Positions 1-8,545 of a stretch of DNA of 64,000 nucleotides are shown here, one piece after another. Position 1 is the stretch's first letter, and each line of letters starts with the position of its first letter. A program made the position numbers and the translations under genes. The stretch lies in assembly GCF_902859825.1 (NCBI RefSeq), contig NZ_CADIKB010000006.1, positions 124,001-188,000 on the forward strand. The letters run 5' to 3'. Below the pieces are notes generated by a model. The model was not told where the DNA came from, made no database searches, and saw only the letters and a list, made by a program, of their open reading frames with translations. The stretch is from Paraburkholderia phenoliruptrix (GTDB lineage: Bacteria; Pseudomonadota; Gammaproteobacteria; Burkholderiales; Burkholderiaceae).

Positions 1-49
1 GCGCATGGCCGCCGAACTGGGCGTCGATGCGACCGATCTGGACGCTTGA
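1..49 (+). CDS. Possible C-terminal end of a truncated gene
   Basis: The reading frame that starts at base 2 is open from the window edge to a TGA at 47-49 and would end in the residues TDLDA. The codons are GC-rich in the third position like real genes here, but only 15 residues are visible, so no product can be named. It may be a chance open frame. Confidence 0.3.
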   Translation, partial: RMAAELGVDATDLDA

Positions 50-71
50 AGATATCGCACCGATACGTTGC

Positions 72-590
72 TTACGCGTCGCTGCCGCGGCGCGGATCGG
101 TGGATAACGCGCGCTGCGTGCGATAAAAGTTGCGCGGCGGCACATTCGGCGAATCTTGCGCGAGCCGGTCCAGTTCGTCGCGAATGGCGGTCAGATAATG
201 GCCGTCGCGCGCATCCGGGTCGCCCGCGAAAACCGATTCGAGCCGCCGCCGCACCGCGCCGTAACGCGCGCCTGCTGCGCGATGTTTTTCGGCGCGCTCG
301 GCATATCGCAGATACGTTTGCAGCGCCGACGAGACCGCGGCGACCACGCTCACGAGCCCAACGACGATCCTGATTTCAAACGACACGGCGCTCGAGTTCA
401 GCGACGCGAACACAGCCGTCCCCACGAACGCGGCCAGCACCGTGACGAGCCAGCCCATCTGGCGGTCGCGCGCGGACAGCAGGTCGGCCATGTCGTAATG
501 GCTCATCTGGGATTCGCGCGCGCGCCGGATCCATTTCAGCAGAAGCTGCTGTTCGTCGACGGGCGGCTCGTAGGCGGGCAGATTCTTCAT
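72..590 (-). CDS. SLATT/DUF4231-type two-TM membrane protein
   Basis: This 172-residue protein starts at the ATG at 590; an upstream ATG at 635 only adds a poor extension. A hydrophilic N-terminal helix with the stretch YDMADLLSARDRQMGW is followed by two closely spaced membrane segments (roughly residues 45-90) and a C-terminal helical region containing the stretch YLRYAERAEKHRAAGARYG. This layout is typical of SLATT (SMODS and SLOG-associating 2TM effector) proteins. Members next to nucleotide-second-messenger synthases are thought to act as membrane-disrupting effectors in anti-phage systems. No such partner is visible here; what lies beyond base 1 is unknown. The family call comes from pattern recognition, and the function is inference. 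Confidence 0.65.
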   Translation of the reverse strand: MKNLPAYEPPVDEQQLLLKWIRRARESQMSHYDMADLLSARDRQMGWLVTVLAAFVGTAVFASLNSSAVSFEIRIVVGLVSVVAAVSSALQTYLRYAERAEKHRAAGARYGAVRRRLESVFAGDPDARDGHYLTAIRDELDRLAQDSPNVPPRNFYRTQRALSTDPRRGSDA

Positions 591-680
591 GGGGCTCGTC
601 AGGGCAGTGGTATGCCGCGCGCCATGCGCGTGCACTGACGCTACTGTGCCACATCAAGGCGCCGCCTGGCGGCGCGCGTC

Positions 681-1946
681 TCAGGCTGCCGCGGGCGTCG
701 GCTGCGCGATGCCGAAACGCTCGTTGTGCGGCGTGCCGTTCAGATAGAAGTCGCCGATGGCGGCCTCGCGAATGATGGCCGGATTGTGCGACGCGAGGAC
801 GCGCGCATTGCGCCAGTAGCGGTCGAAGCGCCGCGATTCGCTGGTTGCCGAAGCGCCGCCCACCTCGAACAGCAGCGTGGCGGCCTCGAGCGTCTGCTCG
901 ATGACGATCTGCTGCGCCTGAAAGGTCTGGATGTCGAGGCGAAAATAGGTTTCTTCGGTCGTGCGGCCGTGCTGACGCGCAACTAATACCTCGTCTATCG
1001 CACGCGCGAGCGATGCACTGATGCTTTGCGTCGAATAAGCGAGGCTCGCAAGCCGGCCGATCACGCGTTGCACGAGCGGGTTGTCGCGCGGACGGGATTC
1101 GCCTGGGATACCGAACGTTCTCGTCTTTGCCTGCGTGAAGGTCGCGGCATCGCGCAGCGCCGCACGGCTGATGCCCGCAAGGTTCGCGACGTGCAGCGCC
1201 TGGTAATACGACGTGAGCACGCTGTTGCGGCGCGGCGCCGATGCGTCGTAGCGGCGGTACACGTTCTCGCGCGCCACCGGCACGCCATTGAAACGCGCGG
1301 TGCCGCTGCCTGTCAGGCGCTGGCCGAAGCCGTCCCAGTCGTCGATACGCGCAAGCCCCGGCGCATCGGCCCTGACGAGCACGCGCACGTCGCTCTGCCC
1401 GTCGTGCGCGGTCACGTCGACCCAGTCCGCGTAGAGTGTGCCGGTGGTGTAGTACTTCTCTCCGTGCAGGTGCCATGCGCCGTCCGCTTCGACAAGACGC
1501 ACGCTGTTGTGCGTGACCGCAGTGCGCTCGGCCACCGCGCCGCCGATGATCTGTCCTTGCGCGATGCGCGTGAGCCATCGGTCGCGCAGGGCGTCGTCGC
1601 CATTTTCCAGCAGCGATTCAATGAAGCCGCCATGCACGCGCAAGATCTGCGGCAGGTTCGAGTCCGCTTCGCCCAGACGCGTGACGAGCGCGAGAAACTC
1701 ACTGAGCGCGACGCCTTCGCCGCCGTATTCGGTGGGCACGCGCAGCTTCGTATAGCCGGCTTCGCGCAGCCATTCGACGGGATCGTAGGCAAGCTCCCGA
1801 TGCCGCTCGCGATGCACGGCGCCTTGCGCGATGCGCGCGAAGACGGGCGCAAAACGGCGCGTGAGCGCACTGTCGTCGAAAAGCTGCGCGGCGTCGGCAA
1901 GGCTCGCTGCGTGCGGCGGGTGGTCGTGCGGTAAAGATGCGGACAT
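681..1946 (-). CDS. Acyl-CoA-dehydrogenase-fold flavoprotein, DszC/SfnB-like
   Basis: This 421-residue protein starts at the ATG at 1946; longer in-frame extensions look non-coding. It shows the acyl-CoA dehydrogenase N-terminal helical domain, a middle beta domain (GGAVAERTAV, then YYTTGTLYADW) and a C-terminal helical domain ending in the RYWRNARVLASHNP motif. That motif is characteristic of the DszC/SfnB branch, whose members are FMNH2-dependent monooxygenases or sulfur-acquisition oxidoreductases rather than fatty-acid dehydrogenases. The substrate is not evident. The gene stands alone, divergent from the acetyltransferase at 2270. A sulfur role would fit the SsuA-like and methanethiol-oxidase-like genes further right, but that link is only suggestive. 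Confidence 0.8.
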   Translation of the reverse strand: MSASLPHDHPPHAASLADAAQLFDDSALTRRFAPVFARIAQGAVHRERHRELAYDPVEWLREAGYTKLRVPTEYGGEGVALSEFLALVTRLGEADSNLPQILRVHGGFIESLLENGDDALRDRWLTRIAQGQIIGGAVAERTAVTHNSVRLVEADGAWHLHGEKYYTTGTLYADWVDVTAHDGQSDVRVLVRADAPGLARIDDWDGFGQRLTGSGTARFNGVPVARENVYRRYDASAPRRNSVLTSYYQALHVANLAGISRAALRDAATFTQAKTRTFGIPGESRPRDNPLVQRVIGRLASLAYSTQSISASLARAIDEVLVARQHGRTTEETYFRLDIQTFQAQQIVIEQTLEAATLLFEVGGASATSESRRFDRYWRNARVLASHNPAIIREAAIGDFYLNGTPHNERFGIAQPTPAAA

Positions 1947-2269
1947 GGGTTCTCCGAATTCAAACGCGCAGGGCGCAATCCGGCAACGGTACGGCATGGC
2001 ACGCGCGCGGAGCAACCAAGCATTTGGCCGATTCTTAGCAGGAAGACAGAAATGGCTTGAGCCGCCGCGTCGGTCGCACCGCCCGCATGCGCCGTCAAGC
2101 GTGCGGCCGCGCACACACACCGCGAGGCGCCCGGTGCATGCTCGTCACACCTGCGCGAAGCCGGGGGATCCGTTACGCCTGCGTCGGCATCTACAGATAT
2201 GACGGCGACCCGGCGACCCGGCAACGGACGCCAGCAAGCGGCAAGCGGATCGGCACCCTGTGAGATGGT
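1947..2269. other. Divergent intergenic region, no gene seen
   Basis: This stretch separates two divergently transcribed genes and must hold both promoters. I see no convincing sigma-70 hexamer pair, repeat or small ORF with a ribosome binding site. Confidence 0.4.
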
Positions 2270-3427
2270 ATGAACAAGACAACGCATCGCGCCCGGCGCT
2301 ATGACGTCATTACCGACGAAGCGCAGTTTCGCGCGCTGCAGCCTGAATGGGACGCGCTGTGGACGCGCGCGCAGGGTCACTACTATCAGTCGTTCAGTTA
2401 TGGATGGCTCGCCTGGGAACACGTGTCGAAGCCTCATGGACGTCTGCTCAGATGCATTGTCTGCCGCGATGACGGGCAACTCGTGATGATCTGGCCGCTC
2501 GAAGCCGTCAAGCGCGCGCTATGGACTTACCTCGTGCCGCTCGGGCCCGAAGGCGGCGACTACACGAGCGTGCTCGTCGCGGACGATGCGTCGGCCACCG
2601 CATTGATCGAGGGCGCATGGCAGACGGCGCGCCGGCGTTGCGGCGCGGACTTCATTCACATGCCTTATGTTCGCGAGACGCTTCACCTTTACACGCTGGT
2701 TTCGCGCGAACGGCACGTGCTGTTTGCAGAAGCGCATCAGGCGTCGGCGGCGCGATTACGCGGGCAGGGCACATGGGACGAGTATTGCCGTTCGCTTGGC
2801 ACGCTGTTCGGCAAACGCCCCGGCACTTTTGTCAAACGGCTCGCGAAGGAAGGCACGGTTGCCGTGCGTGTGGTCGATCCAGCCGAAGAGCGGGAGACCG
2901 CGTCCCTGATCGAATGGATGTTCAACTGCAAGCGCAGCTGGAGCGACCGGGTCGGCAAACGCAGCGTATGGCTCGATTCGCCGGAGTTCGAGCGATTTCT
3001 CGGCAAGCTGATCCATTCGCGCGACGTGCCGTCGATGGCGCGGCTGATCGTCGTCACGCTCGACGACGCGCCGGTCGGGGGGATCATCGTCAGTGTGGGC
3101 AATCCGTGGGCGAGCGCCATTTTCGCGGGCTACGATCCGTACTATGGCCGCTGCTGTCCGGGCCTCATCGCGGTCGAGCAATGCGTGAAGTGGGCGTTCG
3201 AGAACGGCTTCGATCTCGACTTCGGCGTGGGCGCGGAGCGCTTCAAGTCGTATTGGGCGCGCGGCGAGGCGACGACCGCATGGACCACGCAGATCGTCAA
3301 CTCAAAGTGGGGACTGCTTGCCATCCACGCACGGCGGCTCGCCCGCGCGCTCGCGTCGCTCGCGCAAAGGCGGCGGGCGCATCGCGCTACGACCGGTCCC
3401 GATTCCGCGCTCGCGTCGCACCGGTGA
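2270..3427 (+). CDS. GNAT-fold acetyltransferase, FemAB/BioF2-like
   Basis: This 385-residue cytoplasmic protein resembles the Acetyltransf_6 family (BioF2-like, CelD/BcsL-like), in which two tandem GNAT folds transfer acyl or aminoacyl groups in polysaccharide or cell-wall precursor modification. Visible hallmarks are the N-terminal YYQSFSYGWLAWEH stretch, a central GVGAERFKSYWARG-type core near residues 320-335 and the YDPYYGRCCPGLIAVEQCV stretch before it. The start is the ATG at 2270. No polysaccharide locus adjoins it, so the acceptor is unknown. Its 3' end overlaps the small antisense gene at 3387-3557. Confidence 0.75.
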   Translation: MNKTTHRARRYDVITDEAQFRALQPEWDALWTRAQGHYYQSFSYGWLAWEHVSKPHGRLLRCIVCRDDGQLVMIWPLEAVKRALWTYLVPLGPEGGDYTSVLVADDASATALIEGAWQTARRRCGADFIHMPYVRETLHLYTLVSRERHVLFAEAHQASAARLRGQGTWDEYCRSLGTLFGKRPGTFVKRLAKEGTVAVRVVDPAEERETASLIEWMFNCKRSWSDRVGKRSVWLDSPEFERFLGKLIHSRDVPSMARLIVVTLDDAPVGGIIVSVGNPWASAIFAGYDPYYGRCCPGLIAVEQCVKWAFENGFDLDFGVGAERFKSYWARGEATTAWTTQIVNSKWGLLAIHARRLARALASLAQRRRAHRATTGPDSALASHR

Positions 3428-3557
3428 TGACCGCGATACCGAACAGAATGACCGCGACAATCGCGATGATGTGCTGTGCGACGTGCAGCGCCGTCAATCC
3501 CCAAGCCACGCCGCCGATAAAAATAATCCATCCGACGAGATAGATAAGCAGGGTCAT
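3387..3557 (-). CDS. Small two-helix membrane protein (56 aa)
   Basis: This is a 56-residue ORF that starts with MTLLIYLVGWIIF and has two strongly hydrophobic segments (about residues 2-22 and 28-46) and a short basic tail ending NRDRS. An excellent AAGGAGAAA Shine-Dalgarno sequence sits just before the ATG at 3557. Its last 41 bases overlap the 3' end of the convergent acetyltransferase gene. The product is probably a small inner-membrane protein of unknown role. The hydrophobicity pattern and the strong ribosome binding site argue that it is real despite its size. Confidence 0.65.
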   Translation of the reverse strand: MTLLIYLVGWIIFIGGVAWGLTALHVAQHIIAIVAVILFGIAVITGATRARNRDRS

Positions 3558-3838
3558 CGTTTTTCTCCTTGTTTCTCCTTGCGATTTCGGCTCTGGCGCC
3601 GGTAACTCGCCGTGAAAAATTTACCGTGCGCCCCGATGGACTGCCGATAGCGGCTCGACGGGACAAAAGCGCGTGCATGGCGCCTTGAGCGCGAGACAAT
3701 CAGCGGACTAGTGCTTAAGCACATTGCGCGCCTGGTCGCGATGTCGCTGTCGCCGTTGCAACGGAACGCGGCTTGCTGCGGCTAGATCACTACCGTATGC
3801 CGCACCGCAACGCAAGGCAAAGCGCAACGCGACGAACC

Positions 3839-4525
3839 ATGGCCACCACGAAGCACACATCGAAGCGCGCGTCGAAGCAGACCACGAAGCCCACATCGCA
3901 GACAGAAGGCGAGATCGCTGCGCAGCCTGAGGTCGACCCCGACCAGCAACCCGCGACGCTCGACGATTGCCGCCGTTGTCCGCTTTGGGCCAACGCGACG
4001 CAGGGGGTGCCAGGCGCCGGTCCGCGCCGCGCGCCGATCATGATGGTCGGCGAACAGCCCGGCGACAAGGAGGACCTGCAAGGTCTGCCCTTCGTGGGGC
4101 CGGCGGGCGCCTTGCTCGACGATGCGCTCGTCGAAGCAGGCGTCGGCCGCAAGGATGTGTACGTGACCAACGCCGTCAAGCATTTCAAATGGACGCCGCG
4201 CGGTAAGCGCCGCATGCATAAAACCCCGGCGCAGCGCGAGGTGGATGCCTGCCGCTACTGGCTCGATCAGGAGCTTGAAAGCGTGGGCGCGCAGGTGATC
4301 GTCGCCTTGGGGGCGACTGCGCTGAAGGCCGTGCTGGAAGATCCGAAATCGCGCTTGCAGGATGCAATCGGCAAGGTCATCGAACACGGCGACCGTCTGG
4401 TGGTCGCAACGTACCACCCGTCGTTTGCTCTGCGCGCACCCGATCCCGAGACGCGCCACCGCGCGTATGCGGCGATCGTCGCCGCGCTGCAGGACGCGAA
4501 AAAACTGGCGCAGCGGCGCAAGTAG
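3839..4525 (+). CDS. udgX: UdgX-type uracil-DNA glycosylase
   Basis: This 228-residue protein starts at the ATG at 3839 and has a Lys/Thr-rich N-terminal tail of about 38 residues. Uracil-DNA glycosylase motifs are clear: CRRC (44-47), GEQPGDKED (71-79), TNAVKHFKW (110-118), and YHPS (192-195). The KRRMHK loop (123-128) matches the signature KRRIH insertion of UdgX. Its histidine (here His127) is known in the mycobacterial enzyme to form a covalent link to the abasic site after uracil removal. The enzyme probably acts in uracil-DNA repair or sequestration. The gene is monocistronic and convergent with the DUF72 gene 18 bases downstream. Confidence 0.9.
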   Translation: MATTKHTSKRASKQTTKPTSQTEGEIAAQPEVDPDQQPATLDDCRRCPLWANATQGVPGAGPRRAPIMMVGEQPGDKEDLQGLPFVGPAGALLDDALVEAGVGRKDVYVTNAVKHFKWTPRGKRRMHKTPAQREVDACRYWLDQELESVGAQVIVALGATALKAVLEDPKSRLQDAIGKVIEHGDRLVVATYHPSFALRAPDPETRHRAYAAIVAALQDAKKLAQRRK

Positions 4526-4543
4526 GCCGCAGGTGAACGTCTA

Positions 4544-5449
4544 TCAGGCGGCCGCCTCGTGGGCGCGCAGTCCGAGGCGTTCCATCAACCTTTGTGCGTC
4601 GAACGGCGCGTTGGTTTTGGCGTCGTTGTCGAAATAGCAGTACACGTCGCGTGTTTGCGCGCGAGGCGGTTGCAGGTCGGGCGCTGCAAGCCGCGCATCG
4701 GCGGGCTGCGAGCCGCGGCTCCATGCCTCGATTCTGCGCACCCATCGTTCCAGTGAAGCATCGGAGTATTCGCCCGAATATTTGGTTTCCGTGCCGTGCA
4801 GCCGCATGTAGACGAAGCCCGCGCTCAGATCCTCGAATTGCGGCCATGCCTCGGTCGAATCCGACACGACAAGCGCGACCTTGTGACGGCGCAGCAGTTT
4901 CACAAACGCGGGATCGACGAAACTCTCATGACGCACCTCCACCGCGTGACGCAACTTGCGCTTGCGGTCGATCTGGAGGTAGGGCGTCTTCACGCGCCGG
5001 TCGTGCTGTTCGGCGAGTGCGAGCGCCGCTTCGGTGTCGCGCGGCAACAGGCTCAGGAAACGCTCCATGTGCGCCGGGTCGAAACGCAGCGAAGGCGGGA
5101 ATTGCCACAGTATCGGCCCGAGCTTGTCTTTCAGCGCGAGCAGCCCCTGCGCGAAAAAATTAGCGCACGCGACGGTGGCCGTCTCGTCGCGAAAGCGCAA
5201 AAGATGCGTGAGGTAACGCGCGCCTTTCACGCTGAACACGAAACCGGGCGGTGTCTCGTCGTACCAGTGGTGCCAGCTGTCGAGCGACTGCAGGCTGTAG
5301 TGCGTGCCGTTGATTTCGATCGTCTGCATGAGGCCCGCTGCGTAGCGCAGTTCGGTGGCCTGCTTCAGGCCTTCCGGATAGAAGGTTCCGCGCCATCCTT
5401 TATAGCGCCAGCCTGAGATGCCGATGAGAATGTCGCCTGTGCTTTTCAC
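4544..5449 (-). CDS. DUF72 (YecE-like) TIM-barrel protein
   Basis: The family core starts at ILIGISGWRYKGWRG and continues through TIEINGTHYSLQ, FSVKGARYLTHLLRF and the KLGPILWQFPPSL motif, all diagnostic for DUF72. A GTG at 5449 gives 301 residues, close to the family norm. The in-frame extension to an ATG at 5623 is compositionally odd and was not accepted. The biochemical function of DUF72 is not established; a TIM-barrel fold is known. The start codon is less certain than the family. Confidence 0.85.
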   Translation of the reverse strand: MKSTGDILIGISGWRYKGWRGTFYPEGLKQATELRYAAGLMQTIEINGTHYSLQSLDSWHHWYDETPPGFVFSVKGARYLTHLLRFRDETATVACANFFAQGLLALKDKLGPILWQFPPSLRFDPAHMERFLSLLPRDTEAALALAEQHDRRVKTPYLQIDRKRKLRHAVEVRHESFVDPAFVKLLRRHKVALVVSDSTEAWPQFEDLSAGFVYMRLHGTETKYSGEYSDASLERWVRRIEAWSRGSQPADARLAAPDLQPPRAQTRDVYCYFDNDAKTNAPFDAQRLMERLGLRAHEAAA

Positions 5450-5644
5450 GTCGATGCTCGAAGAGTCTGGATCCGTGTCTGAGTCTGGCGACGAGCAATG
5501 CCTGTGCCATCTCAGGGCACAAGCGTTGCTGCAACCGACATACCGACATACCGACGCATCGACACCGCATGCGGCGACGGGCGGATGTGGGGCAACGCCT
5601 GGCGCAACGCAGGCGCAACACATGGCGAAACACCGGAGGCACGC

Positions 5645-5950
5645 ATGGCAGGCACGGATTTACGCAGCACGGACTTGGAGACCCAAAGCGACGGCACGAT
5701 GCGCGTCACGCATCGCGGCGTGGACATTGTCGTGAGTGCGAAGCAGAACGACCGCGGAGCCTGGGTCGCACGGCTCGACGCGTCTGTCGACGGCAAACCG
5801 TTCGCGCTGCCGGACGTGGAACCGGTCACGCCGGAATGGACGACACGCGCGGAGGCGTTGCGCGACGGCGTGGAGCGCGGCTGCTATCTGGTCGAGAAAA
5901 AAGCCGGTCACGGCCTCGACGACTCCGCGCACGGAACGGGAGCAAGCTGA
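5645..5950 (+). CDS. Conserved hypothetical protein (101 aa)
   Basis: The ATG at 5645 is preceded by a good CGGAGG ribosome binding site. The protein is small, soluble and mixed alpha/beta, with motifs VTHRGVDIVVSAKQNDRG and DVEPVTPEWTTRAEALRDGVERG. I do not recognise a characterised domain; it looks like a Burkholderiaceae-restricted stress-type protein, which is inference only. Its stop overlaps the next ATG (TGATG at 5948-5952), so the two genes are translationally coupled. Confidence 0.7.
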   Translation: MAGTDLRSTDLETQSDGTMRVTHRGVDIVVSAKQNDRGAWVARLDASVDGKPFALPDVEPVTPEWTTRAEALRDGVERGCYLVEKKAGHGLDDSAHGTGAS

Positions 5951-6432
5951 TGAACCGCATCGTCAATCTTTTATGCCGCGCGACGATCTCGGGCACAGCG
6001 GCAGGCAGCGCCGCAGCCGCCATGGCAGCCGCGCGGGCGCGCGCCGACGGCAGCACGCCGTATGCGCCGCTGAACGCGGTGACTCATTGCCTGTGGCCGC
6101 GCCGCGCATTCAGCGAGACCGGCCCGAGCGCGCGCTTTACGCTGACGGGCCTCGCGATCAATCAGGCGTCGGCGGTTTTTTGGGGCGTGCTGTTCGAAGG
6201 ACTGCTGGACCGCTGGCAGTGTCGTGTAAAACGACGCGCGGGCGTGGCGGAAATCGTCGCGAGCGCGGCGACGACCGCGGCCGTCGCCTATACCGTCGAC
6301 TATCACGCGGTGCCGAGCCGGCTCACGCCCGGCTTCGAAGCACACCTGGCGAAGCGCTCGATGTTCTACGTGTACAGCGCGCTCGCAGCCGGCTTTGCGG
6401 CAGCCGCGCTGTGCCGCGCAAGTCGCAGTTGA
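5950..6432 (+). CDS. Hypothetical membrane protein (160 aa)
   Basis: The start codon overlaps the previous stop by one base, so the gene is coupled to the 101-aa protein. The 160-residue product has an alanine-rich N-terminal stretch, two central hydrophobic segments (AINQASAVFWGVLFEGLL; VASAATTAAVAYTVDY) and a C-terminal one (YVYSALAAGFAAAALC), which suggests an inner-membrane protein. No characterised family is recognised. Confidence 0.65.
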   Translation: MNRIVNLLCRATISGTAAGSAAAAMAAARARADGSTPYAPLNAVTHCLWPRRAFSETGPSARFTLTGLAINQASAVFWGVLFEGLLDRWQCRVKRRAGVAEIVASAATTAAVAYTVDYHAVPSRLTPGFEAHLAKRSMFYVYSALAAGFAAAALCRASRS

Positions 6433-6466
6433 GTTTGATGAGAACGCCCTGCGCCTCAGCCAACTG

Positions 6467-6497
6467 AGCGGCCTGACCGACGATAGATCAGGCCGCT
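6467..6497. terminator. Perfect 10-bp inverted repeat between convergent genes
   Basis: AGCGGCCTGA at 6467-6476 pairs perfectly with TCAGGCCGCT at 6488-6497 across an 11-base loop. It lies exactly between the convergent ends at 6432 and 6488, where a bidirectional terminator is expected. No T-run follows on either strand, so intrinsic termination would be weak. Confidence 0.45.
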
Positions 6498-7891
6498 TCC
6501 GCCTTGCGCGCATCCGCCGCGCGCTCGACCAGAATCACGAACGGTTCACCCTCGTGAATTTCGTAGCGGCGAATCTGCGCGACCTGATCGGCGGAAAGCA
6601 CTTTGCCCTTCGTCATGAGCAGCGTGCCGCGCGACGTACGCAAGTCGTCGGCGAGTTTCATGCCTTCCTTCAGATGCGACGCGTCGACGCGATCCGGCAC
6701 GCCTTCGGGTGTGAGTTCCGCGTGTTTCGTCAGGAGTTCGATGTACTTCTCCGCGATCGCGGGATCGTAGCGAATTCCGCTTTGCGCGCGCACGGTCGAG
6801 ATGATCTGCGCGTCGTTCATCTTTTGCGGCGCGATGACGCCGATGCGCAGGTCTTCCGCGTCCCGCGCAAGCGCCAGCACGCGCGCGCCGAGCGGAATCA
6901 ATCCGCCGATGAGTCCATCGGGCGTGCCGCGCCCGTCGTAACGCTCATACTGGTGACGGATCATCGTCTGCACGCCGCTCAATTGCGACACCGGCGTGAG
7001 CGCCATCTGCCCATGCAGCGGATGAAGCTGATAGAGCTTCGCTTCCTGCGGCTGCAGCTTCGCAACGGGCGTCTTCAGCAACGCATCGGGCAAAAAGAGT
7101 TTGCCGATGCCGTGCAGCAGGCCCGCCATCAGCAGTTCGTTGCATGCGTAGTCGCTCAGACCCAGCGCGGCGCCAAGCTGTCTCGCCGTCTCGCCGATAC
7201 GCGCGGAATGGCCCGGCAGCCCGCAGCGCATTTCGACCATGTTCGCGCAGACCTTCACCATCGTGAGAAAGTTGCTTTTCAGGTCCTGCTGCGCGCCTTC
7301 GAGAAACATCACGGTTTGACGGATTTCCTCGGTGCGCGCATGGACCTCGCGCTCGAGCTCCATGTTGAACGACGAGAGCTTTTCGTTCTGCTCCTGCAAC
7401 AGCGCGGTGAGCCGTTCCGCCTTGCGTTGCAGCGCGAGCTGTTCGAGCGCGCGCTGGATCGTCAGCAGCAGGTCCTGGTCGTCCCACGGTTTGTGCAGAT
7501 AGTGATAGACGTGGCCTTCGTTGACCGCGCGCACGACCGCATCCACTTCAGAATAGCCGGTGAGCAGAATGCGGATCGCGTCGGGCGTCACGGTGCGCGA
7601 GCGCGAGAGAAACTCCGCGCCGTCCATGTTGGGCATGCGCATGTCGGAAATGATCACGTCGACGCTCGCCGATTCGAGCAGCGCCAGCGCCTCAGCGCCG
7701 CTGTTCGCGCTCAGCACTTCGTACTTCATCGGGCGCAGCAGGCGTTTGAGCGACGAGATGACGCCCGGCTCGTCGTCCACCAGCAGCAGCGTCGGGACCG
7801 CGGCGGGCGCTGCATCGGCGGCATCCAGAGATGCGGCCGGTGCCGTTGCAGCGAGTTCGGTCGGAGTGCCGGTTGCCTGAAGCTCAGACAT
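6488..7891 (-). CDS. Response regulator with degenerate HD-GYP domain
   Basis: This 467-residue protein has a receiver domain at about residues 33-150 (LLLVDDE, phospho-acceptor Asp83 in ISDMRMP, Lys134 in HKPW). A coiled linker (160-195) and an HD-GYP-like domain follow. The latter aligns well overall but its key residues are altered: the HD pair reads HG (260-261), the HHE region reads QYE (314-316) and GYP reads GTP (322-324). Canonical HD-GYP proteins hydrolyse cyclic di-GMP; this one has probably lost catalysis and may bind ligand or partners instead. It is the distal gene of a minus-strand signalling set with the CheC-like, receiver and kinase genes. Confidence 0.85.
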   Translation of the reverse strand: MSELQATGTPTELAATAPAASLDAADAAPAAVPTLLLVDDEPGVISSLKRLLRPMKYEVLSANSGAEALALLESASVDVIISDMRMPNMDGAEFLSRSRTVTPDAIRILLTGYSEVDAVVRAVNEGHVYHYLHKPWDDQDLLLTIQRALEQLALQRKAERLTALLQEQNEKLSSFNMELEREVHARTEEIRQTVMFLEGAQQDLKSNFLTMVKVCANMVEMRCGLPGHSARIGETARQLGAALGLSDYACNELLMAGLLHGIGKLFLPDALLKTPVAKLQPQEAKLYQLHPLHGQMALTPVSQLSGVQTMIRHQYERYDGRGTPDGLIGGLIPLGARVLALARDAEDLRIGVIAPQKMNDAQIISTVRAQSGIRYDPAIAEKYIELLTKHAELTPEGVPDRVDASHLKEGMKLADDLRTSRGTLLMTKGKVLSADQVAQIRRYEIHEGEPFVILVERAADARKAEAA

Positions 7892-7942
7892 GATTAACCT
7901 CGTGATTGATGTCGCGTGACGGTCGCATCGCGTCGGCCCGCA

Positions 7943-8545
7943 TCACAGTGCTTCGAGAAAATGATCGAGCGCTTCCTTCATGCCGCGGATCGCCGCATCG
8001 GGCAACAGCAGCACCATGCGTGCGCCGAAGCCGCCTTGCTCGAGCGTGAAATGAATCTCCAGCAACAGCGCGAGGTCCCACCTGCCGCCGGGCAGCAAGG
8101 CGTCGTGCGTCTTGCCCGCGAGCGGCAACAGCGTGGGCTGCGAGAAGCAGATGTGCCGCCCGAGCTGCTCGAACACGCTCTGCACGCAGGCGCCCACCAG
8201 CAGATTGGTGATGTCGCACAACACTTCCACTTCCGTATCGGGTTCGCCGACGTCGTGCCCCATCAGCTGTTGCAATTCGCGCTGACCGTCCTTGCCGACG
8301 AGCACGATCGCCTCGCCGGAAATGTCGGACTGAAACGCCTGGCGCACGGGCCGCAATTCGCTGTCGTCCTGCGCACCCAGCGCGACGCGCAGCTGTTCGA
8401 CGCCGACGAGCCGGATGTCAGGCACCGAAAGCGTGACGAAGGCACCCAGCAATCTGGCGAGCGCCGCGGCGGCCTTACCCATGCCGACGTTGCAGATTTC
8501 CTGCAAGGCGTCGCGCTGGTCTTCGTTGAGAGACTGTTCATTCAT
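7943..8545 (-). CDS. CheC/CheX-like phosphatase
   Basis: This 200-residue protein has two CheC signature helices. The first, DALQEICNVGMGKAA, supplies Asp12/Glu16/Asn19; the second, EVLCDITNLLVGA, supplies Glu107/Asp111/Asn114. CheC-family proteins dephosphorylate CheY-type receivers. The start overlaps the end of the stand-alone receiver gene by 8 bases, which makes that receiver the obvious partner. A role in switching off the local two-component pathway is inferred from this context. Confidence 0.85.
   Translation of the reverse strand: MNEQSLNEDQRDALQEICNVGMGKAAAALARLLGAFVTLSVPDIRLVGVEQLRVALGAQDDSELRPVRQAFQSDISGEAIVLVGKDGQRELQQLMGHDVGEPDTEVEVLCDITNLLVGACVQSVFEQLGRHICFSQPTLLPLAGKTHDALLPGGRWDLALLLEIHFTLEQGGFGARMVLLLPDAAIRGMKEALDHFLEAL

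Noticed and set aside
6395..7897. 500-residue open frame on the plus strand
   Set aside because: It is antisense to the response regulator with clear receiver motifs.
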